Assembly: GCA_047636995.1 (NCBI GenBank)
Contig: JBLIGQ010000001.1
Coordinates: 62,001-126,000 of the forward strand
Reading direction: 5' to 3'
DNA: 64,000 nt
Source of the DNA: JAQWQB01 sp047636995
Lineage (GTDB): Bacteria > Bacteroidota > Bacteroidia > Flavobacteriales_D > Sanyastnellaceae
This document shows positions 58,957-64,000 of this stretch, piece by piece (the stretch's first letter is position 1; every line of letters starts with the position of its first letter). Position numbers and translations under genes: made by a program. The notes beneath the pieces were generated by a model that was not told the origin of the DNA, searched no databases, and was given only the letters and a program-made list of their open reading frames with translations.

Positions 58957-60918
58957 ATGAATTCTTTGAATCGTCTGTTTACGCTCTTATTTATTCTTGT
59001 CTTGTCTGCGAGCTCATTTGCTCAAAATGAATCAGACATCGTTCTTACCGTTGGTGATGAGAATGTTACAAAAACTGACTTCGAAAGTATTTTCAGAAAA
59101 AACAATAGAGACTCTGTGGTTACCGCAGCTGCTCTAGATGAATACATGGAATTGTTTATCAATTTCAAATTGAAAGTCAAGGAAGCCCGAGAAGAGGGAT
59201 TGGACACAAACGCCTCATTCATCAGAGAACTTCAAGGATACAGAACCCAACTTGCCCGTCCGTACTTGATTGACAACGAGTTGTTGGATGAGCTTATTCA
59301 AGAAGCTTACAAAAGAACTGGTGAAGAAGTTCGCGCTAGTCATATCCTCATTAAATGCGATGCTAACGCACAACCTGAAGATACCGTTAGAGCATACAAC
59401 CGAATCAATGAATTGCGCAAGCGAATCATTGGCGGGGAAATTTTCACAACTGTTGCAAAATCAAAAGGTGGGTCAGAAGACCCTTCTGTTCGTGACAACA
59501 ATGGAGACCTTGGTTACTTCACTGCCTTTCAAATGGTTTACCCTTTTGAAACCGCAGCATTCAAAAGTGCAACTGGAGAGATTTCACCAATCATTCGCAC
59601 GCGCTATGGATTCCATATTCTAAATATTACTGACAAACGTGCGGCGCGTGGTGAGGTTAAAGTATCTCACATTATGATTCGCAATAAAGACACAAAAGAT
59701 CCAGTAGAAATGAAGGAAACGGAGACAAAAGCGAGAGAAATTTATCAAAAACTGATTGATGGATCTGATTTCTCTGAGCTTGCAATGCGTTTCTCTCAAG
59801 ATGCCAGTACATCTAAAACTGGTGGAGAACTACCTTGGTTCGGAACAGGAAAAATGGTTGAAGAGTTTGAAGATGCTAGCTTTAGTCTTACTGAAAACGG
59901 ACAAATTTCAGAGCCCATTGAATCATCTTACGGATGGCACATTATCAAAAGGCTAGACTACCGTCCGGTTCCTTCTTTCGAAGAGGTAGAAGTTGATCTT
60001 CGGAAAAAAGTAAGTCGTGATTCACGCTCTGAACTCACAAAGCGCTCATTCCTGAATAAGCTTCGCACAGAGTATGGTGCTCAACCAAATAAGAAGGCAT
60101 TGAAGCTCATTTACAAAGCAGCACAAGATGACAGTGCTTTCGTAAATGGAAATGGCATTGAAATCTCGAAACTGAGCAAACTTGAAAAAGAGCTCTTCTC
60201 TATCGCTGGCAATGTTCATACAGCGAAGGATTATTACAACTACCTAAACAGCATTACCATCCGCAAGCGTGACCTCAATGGCAATCAAATTGTAGACGAA
60301 AAGCTTGAGGCATATCTAGACAGAGAACTTCTGGCTTATGAAGACAGCAAGCTTGAGTCTAAGTACAATGACTTCCGTCTTTTGATGAACGAATACCATG
60401 ATGGGATACTTCTTTTCGAACTTACAGATCGCAAAGTTTGGTCAAAAGCAGTTAAGGATTCAGTTGGCCTTGTAAACTTCTATGAATCTAACAAGAACGA
60501 ATTCATGTGGAAAGAGCGCGCTGCTGCAACTGTTTACACTTGCGCCAATGCGAAGATCGCCAAGCAACTCAAAAAACTTTTGAAAAAAGGAAAAACAGAT
60601 GCTGAAATTCGCACCGAACTGAACGAAGACTCATCACTGAACTTAAGCACCGAGTCTGGGACTTGGGAACGAAGCAAAAACGATCTCCTTGAAAAAGCAC
60701 AATGGGAAACAGGATTGTCTTCGAACATTGAACACAATGGGCAAATCGTAGTAATCAATTTCACTGAAATCCTAGCTCCTACACCAAAGCAATTGAACGA
60801 AGCAAAAGGTATGATCACAGCTGAATACCAAAACTTCTTAGAGCAAGAATGGATCAAAGGTCTCCGCAAAAAGTATAGCTACAAGGCGAACCCTTCTGTT
60901 CTCCATTCAATCAAGTAA
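58957..60918 (+). CDS. Periplasmic peptidylprolyl isomerase with two parvulin domains
   Basis: 653 residues from ATG 58957, which begins the signal peptide (ends SASSFAQ). N-terminal SurA-type region, then two rotamase (PpiC) domains: VRASHILIKCDANAQPED to YGFHILNITDKR (about 128-225) and VKVSHIMIRNKDTKDPVEM to YGWHIIKRLDYR (about 235-335). The C-terminal 300 residues are helical with a region that looks like a chaperone extension. It assists folding of outer-membrane proteins. It is separated by 5 nt from the following lipoprotein gene. Confidence 0.9.
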   Translation: MNSLNRLFTLLFILVLSASSFAQNESDIVLTVGDENVTKTDFESIFRKNNRDSVVTAAALDEYMELFINFKLKVKEAREEGLDTNASFIRELQGYRTQLARPYLIDNELLDELIQEAYKRTGEEVRASHILIKCDANAQPEDTVRAYNRINELRKRIIGGEIFTTVAKSKGGSEDPSVRDNNGDLGYFTAFQMVYPFETAAFKSATGEISPIIRTRYGFHILNITDKRAARGEVKVSHIMIRNKDTKDPVEMKETETKAREIYQKLIDGSDFSELAMRFSQDASTSKTGGELPWFGTGKMVEEFEDASFSLTENGQISEPIESSYGWHIIKRLDYRPVPSFEEVEVDLRKKVSRDSRSELTKRSFLNKLRTEYGAQPNKKALKLIYKAAQDDSAFVNGNGIEISKLSKLEKELFSIAGNVHTAKDYYNYLNSITIRKRDLNGNQIVDEKLEAYLDRELLAYEDSKLESKYNDFRLLMNEYHDGILLFELTDRKVWSKAVKDSVGLVNFYESNKNEFMWKERAAATVYTCANAKIAKQLKKLLKKGKTDAEIRTELNEDSSLNLSTESGTWERSKNDLLEKAQWETGLSSNIEHNGQIVVINFTEILAPTPKQLNEAKGMITAEYQNFLEQEWIKGLRKKYSYKANPSVLHSIK

Positions 60919-60923
60919 GATTA

Positions 60924-61781
60924 GTGCGAAATATCGGAGTCTATGTTTTTCTTTTAACTGCTTCCATTTCCTGCCAACCAGGACAACCCGAAAATCAGGT
61001 TGAAAAAGGAATTGCTGCCGTGGCTTATGGAAAGCGCTTGTCTTGGGACGAAATTGCCTCCATTGTGCCTGACAATGCATCAGAAGAAGACAGCTCTGCG
61101 TTGGCTGAACGCTTCGTTAATGAATGGCTAAAAGAGCAAGCTATTCTCAGTCAAGCAGAAGCAAACCTGAGTGAAGGTGAAAAGAACTTTGATGAAGAAT
61201 TAGCGAACTACAGGAAAAACCTAATCACATTCGCTTACGAGAATAAATACGTCCAACAGCGTCTTGACGCTGTTATTTCAGCAGACGAAATCTTGAACTA
61301 TTACGAGAGCAATCAGGAGATCTTCGGATTGAAAGACTATATCGTCAAGGTGAAATTCTGTATCCTTCAATCTGAAACACCCAAACTGAAGAAATTCAGG
61401 AAGCTATTTGAAAGCGATGCCTCAGAGGACCTTGTAGCAGTTGAACAATTTTGCGTTGATTATGGTGCTTCTTACTACTTAAACATCGACAATTGGATGT
61501 TTTTTGAAGAGCTTGTATCGAAAGTTCCGCTTGAAACATATAATATCGAGAGTTTTCTCAGAAAAAACCCTAAAGCTGAATTTGAAAAGGGAGATAAGCT
61601 TTACTTTGTTCAGGTCTTAGACTATAAGTTCAAAGATAGCGTTTCACCCTTGGACCTCGTCCAAAACCAGATCCGCAGCCTGATCCTGAACAGAAGAAAA
61701 AAAGAACTATTAGCGAAAATGCGCGAAGACTTATACAAAAGCGCACTTTCTAGCAAAGAAATTGAAAAACTGTACGAATGA
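60924..61781 (+). CDS. Putative lipoprotein of the SurA-like folding operon
   Basis: 285 residues, GTG start. A lipobox-like sequence LLTASISC puts the lipidated Cys at residue 17. The rest is helical and resembles the N-terminal chaperone part of SurA-type proteins (GKRLSWDEIASIVPD, FVNEWLKEQAILSQAE, YYESNQEIFGLKDYIVKVKF), but no recognisable parvulin active-site motif is present. It is flanked by two PPIase genes (5-nt gap before, ATGA overlap after) and likely works with them. Function not established. Confidence 0.78.
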   Translation: MRNIGVYVFLLTASISCQPGQPENQVEKGIAAVAYGKRLSWDEIASIVPDNASEEDSSALAERFVNEWLKEQAILSQAEANLSEGEKNFDEELANYRKNLITFAYENKYVQQRLDAVISADEILNYYESNQEIFGLKDYIVKVKFCILQSETPKLKKFRKLFESDASEDLVAVEQFCVDYGASYYLNIDNWMFFEELVSKVPLETYNIESFLRKNPKAEFEKGDKLYFVQVLDYKFKDSVSPLDLVQNQIRSLILNRRKKELLAKMREDLYKSALSSKEIEKLYE

Positions 61782-63130
61782 AACAAGTATGCGTAAGTAT
61801 TGCGCTTCTGCTGTTCTCAGTAATATCTGTAGCACAAACACAAGGAGAAATCATTGATAGAATCATTGGTGTAATAGGTGATGAAATCATCTTGCAAAGT
61901 GAACTCGAAAATGATCTAATTCAAATGAAGATGAATGGACAAGATCCTGATGGATTGTCTAAGTGTTCTTCATTCGAACAACTTCTCTTCCAAAACCTAT
62001 TGCTGAATCAGGCGCGAATTGATAGCCTTGTAGTATCAGAATCTCAAATTCAAGGAACCATTGATCAGCGTCTTGACTATTTCGTTAGCATTTTTGGCAC
62101 CATTGAGGCTTTTGAAGCAGAATACGGAAAATCAATCGCACAATGGAGGTCTGATTTCCATGATCCGATAGAAGAGCAATTGCTTGTTGAACAAATGAGG
62201 GGCACAATTGACCAAACCGTATCTGCCACCCCAAAGGCAGTTCAAGATTTTTACGACATCTTCCCAAAAGACAGTATCCCGCTCATGAGTGAGCAAGTTA
62301 AATACAGTCAAATTGCCGTTCAACCACAGGCCTCTGATGCTGAAATGGAAGCACTTCTAGTTCAAGCTGACTCAGTCAGGAATCTTGTTGTAAGCAACCA
62401 AATGACCTTCACGATTGCCGCTTTGCGCCATTCCAAAGACCCGGGATCAAAGTACAAGGGTGGTTTGTACGAGAATGTAAAAAAGGGGATGTTCGTCCCT
62501 GAATTTGAGGCAGCCGCTTTTTCTACGCCAATCAATGATGTGTCTCCAGTATTCAAAACAACCTTTGGGTATCACTTCTTAATGCCAACAGACATCCGTG
62601 GTGAGGTATTCTCTGCGCGACACGTTTTGTTTAGTCCTGAAATTGACGACAATGATATACAAACTGCTTTTTTGCTTGTAGACAGCATCGCTGCTGCTAT
62701 TCGTGCAGATAGCATCTCATTTGATCAAGCAGCTATTCGCTATTCAACTGATGAAGAGACGAGCAATCAAGGCGGCAAAATATCAAATTATCAAATGGGT
62801 GGTATGAAGCACAATGTTGACGAACTTGAAAGGGATGTATTCCTTGCGCTCAACAACTTGAAAATCGACGAGATCTCTGAACCTATATTAAAGGAAGATC
62901 CAAGCGGCAATCCATACTATGTCGTTTATCATTTGGATGGAAGAATTCCTGCTCACGTAGCAAACCTTCGAGAAGATTACTTGTTATTTAAACAACAAGC
63001 CGAAGCGAAGATGCGTCAAGAAGCCTTCGAAATATGGGTAGCGAAACGAATCAACTCTACCTACGTAAGAATGCATGATGATTATAAAGACTGCACCTAT
63101 GAATTCCCCTGGATCACAAGCGGTTTATAA
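61778..63130 (+). CDS. SurA-like periplasmic peptidylprolyl isomerase
   Basis: 450 residues, signal peptide at 1-19 (ends ISVAQ). N-terminal SurA domain (IIDRIIGVIGDEIILQSELE, about 25-44), then a degenerate and a clearer rotamase domain: VKYSQIAVQPQASDAEMEA to FGYHFLMPTDIR (about 170-275) and VFSARHVLFSPEIDDN to YVVYHLDGR (about 280-390). It delivers outer-membrane proteins to the BAM machinery. Third member of the operon, joined by an ATGA overlap to the lipoprotein gene. Confidence 0.9.
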   Translation: MKQVCVSIALLLFSVISVAQTQGEIIDRIIGVIGDEIILQSELENDLIQMKMNGQDPDGLSKCSSFEQLLFQNLLLNQARIDSLVVSESQIQGTIDQRLDYFVSIFGTIEAFEAEYGKSIAQWRSDFHDPIEEQLLVEQMRGTIDQTVSATPKAVQDFYDIFPKDSIPLMSEQVKYSQIAVQPQASDAEMEALLVQADSVRNLVVSNQMTFTIAALRHSKDPGSKYKGGLYENVKKGMFVPEFEAAAFSTPINDVSPVFKTTFGYHFLMPTDIRGEVFSARHVLFSPEIDDNDIQTAFLLVDSIAAAIRADSISFDQAAIRYSTDEETSNQGGKISNYQMGGMKHNVDELERDVFLALNNLKIDEISEPILKEDPSGNPYYVVYHLDGRIPAHVANLREDYLLFKQQAEAKMRQEAFEIWVAKRINSTYVRMHDDYKDCTYEFPWITSGL

Positions 63131-63178
63131 TTAGAAAAAAAGATTTATATAGTACATTTCTGCTGAAACACGAAAAAG

Positions 63179-64000
63179 ATGGCCTCACCGAATTACAGTT
63201 CTGATAAAGAAGCACTAGATCAACTAAGAGTCGAATATGCGAAACTCACCGCCGAGATCGGAAAGGTGATTATCGGACAAGATGATGTCATACGTGAGGT
63301 GATCATTAGCATTCTTGGAAATGGACACTGTCTGCTTGTAGGAGTTCCTGGATTGGCAAAAACACTTTTGGTGAACACCATCTCTGAGGCGTTAGGTCTT
63401 TCATTCAATCGAATTCAGTTTACGCCAGATCTTATGCCCTCAGACATCGTGGGATCAGAGATTCTTGATGAGAATAGAAAGTTCAAGTTTGTAAAGGGGC
63501 CTTTATTTTCTAACATCATCCTTGCTGATGAGATCAACAGAACACCTCCAAAAACTCAGGCTGCGCTTCTTGAAGCAATGCAAGAGAAAGCAGTTACAAC
63601 TGCTGGAAAGACGTTTCCGCTGCCAACTCCTTTCTTCGTTTTAGCAACGCAAAACCCCATTGAACAAGAGGGGACCTATCCCCTACCTGAGGCGCAATTA
63701 GACCGTTTCATGTTCAACATTTGGGTAGACTACCCTACTTTCCAAGAAGAGCTCAGTGTTGTAAAGAGCACTACTGGTGGAAGCTCTGCAAAAGTTAATT
63801 CGGTTATTGATGCAGAACAAATTGTATTCTTCCAGAACCTGATTCGCAAAATGCCTGTAGCTGACAATGTGATTGAATATGCAGTAACATTGGCTTCGAA
63901 GACCCGTCCAGGAAGAGAAATGGCACCAGAAATGGTCAACAACTTTCTCTCTTGGGGCGCAGGGCCGCGCGCTTCTCAATACTTGATTATTGGAGCAAAA
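63179..64000 (+). CDS. MoxR family AAA+ ATPase (runs off the window)
   Basis: 274 residues visible, open to the last base. Walker A GVPGLAKTLLVN (about 59-70), Walker B IILADEINRTPPKTQAALLE (about 111-130), sensor FVLATQNPIEQEGTYPLPEA (about 154-173) and LDRFMFNIWVDYP. MoxR ATPases act as chaperones in complex assembly, usually with a DUF58 protein and VWA-domain partners encoded downstream; those would lie beyond the window. The frame starts at ATG 63179, 48 nt after the SurA-like gene; TACATTTC in the gap is one mismatch from the -7 box. Confidence 0.93.
   Translation, partial: MASPNYSSDKEALDQLRVEYAKLTAEIGKVIIGQDDVIREVIISILGNGHCLLVGVPGLAKTLLVNTISEALGLSFNRIQFTPDLMPSDIVGSEILDENRKFKFVKGPLFSNIILADEINRTPPKTQAALLEAMQEKAVTTAGKTFPLPTPFFVLATQNPIEQEGTYPLPEAQLDRFMFNIWVDYPTFQEELSVVKSTTGGSSAKVNSVIDAEQIVFFQNLIRKMPVADNVIEYAVTLASKTRPGREMAPEMVNNFLSWGAGPRASQYLIIGAK

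Noticed and set aside
1..64000. tRNA, rRNA, insertion sequences, phage or toxin-antitoxin genes
   Set aside because: None could be recognised by eye in any intergenic stretch; a tRNAscan/Infernal run would be needed to exclude small RNAs formally.

Overview
The window reads as a chromosome segment of a marine-type member of the Bacteroidota, probably order Flavobacteriales (Crocinitomicaceae/Cryomorphaceae-like). This is inferred from type IX secretion (T9SS) C-terminal sorting domains on several exported proteins, a flavobacterial exosortase (XrtF) pair, cysteine-rich 'GCTDPxACNFDP' surface repeats, weak or absent Shine-Dalgarno sites, and repeated TAnnTTTG promoter boxes a short distance before start codons. 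No tRNA, rRNA, CRISPR array, insertion sequence or phage gene was recognised.

Layout. 0-2.5 kb: the tail of a short-chain dehydrogenase, a secreted M28 peptidase and an unknown secreted protein. 2.6-13.4 kb: three very large exported proteins. Two are cysteine-rich repeat proteins on the minus strand; one ends in a T9SS domain and the other in a single dockerin-like calcium loop. The third is a CotH-kinase/lamin-tail T9SS protein on the plus strand. 13.4-15.2 kb (minus): a compact operon of a 72-residue PID-type sorting-signal protein, exosortase XrtF and its associated membrane protein, followed by a small conserved protein.

15.3-52.8 kb (plus): one long surface-polysaccharide locus with genes that mostly overlap by 1-16 nt. 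It begins with a Wzc-like tyrosine autokinase whose tail is Tyr-Gly rich. Module 1 (17.8-27.1 kb) has a GT2, a GNAT, an SpsF-like cytidylyltransferase, a class III aminotransferase, an SDR, a full-length NeuB, a DUF4910 aminopeptidase-like protein, a Wzx flippase and a GT-B-like protein. A T9SS cargo gene and a decayed T9SS pseudogene (27.2-29.3 kb) interrupt the locus. Module 2 (29.5-35.1 kb) has a MurG-like glycosyltransferase, a short CMP-sugar synthetase, AsnB, a NeuB barrel without SAF domain and another GT-B-like protein. Module 3 (35.1-40.3 kb) has HisH, HisF and an N-acetyl sugar amidotransferase, followed by WbpB/WbpD/WbpE-like enzymes for a diacetamido uronic acid. The remainder (40.2-52.8 kb) holds glycosyltransferases, two acyltransferases, a Wzy-like polymerase, an epimerase and a second AsnB. 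The inferred product is an acidic glycan containing nonulosonic-acid-type sugar(s) and an amidated or acetamidino-modified diamino uronic acid. No Wza-like exporter or initiating sugar-phosphate transferase lies in the window.

52.8-64 kb: a bidirectional terminator closes the locus. It is followed by a PorG/DUF6089-like outer-membrane protein (minus), a nitronate monooxygenase-like enzyme, a T9SS type-B cargo protein, IMP dehydrogenase, a periplasmic folding operon (parvulin PPIase, lipoprotein, SurA-like PPIase) and the start of a MoxR ATPase that runs off the window.
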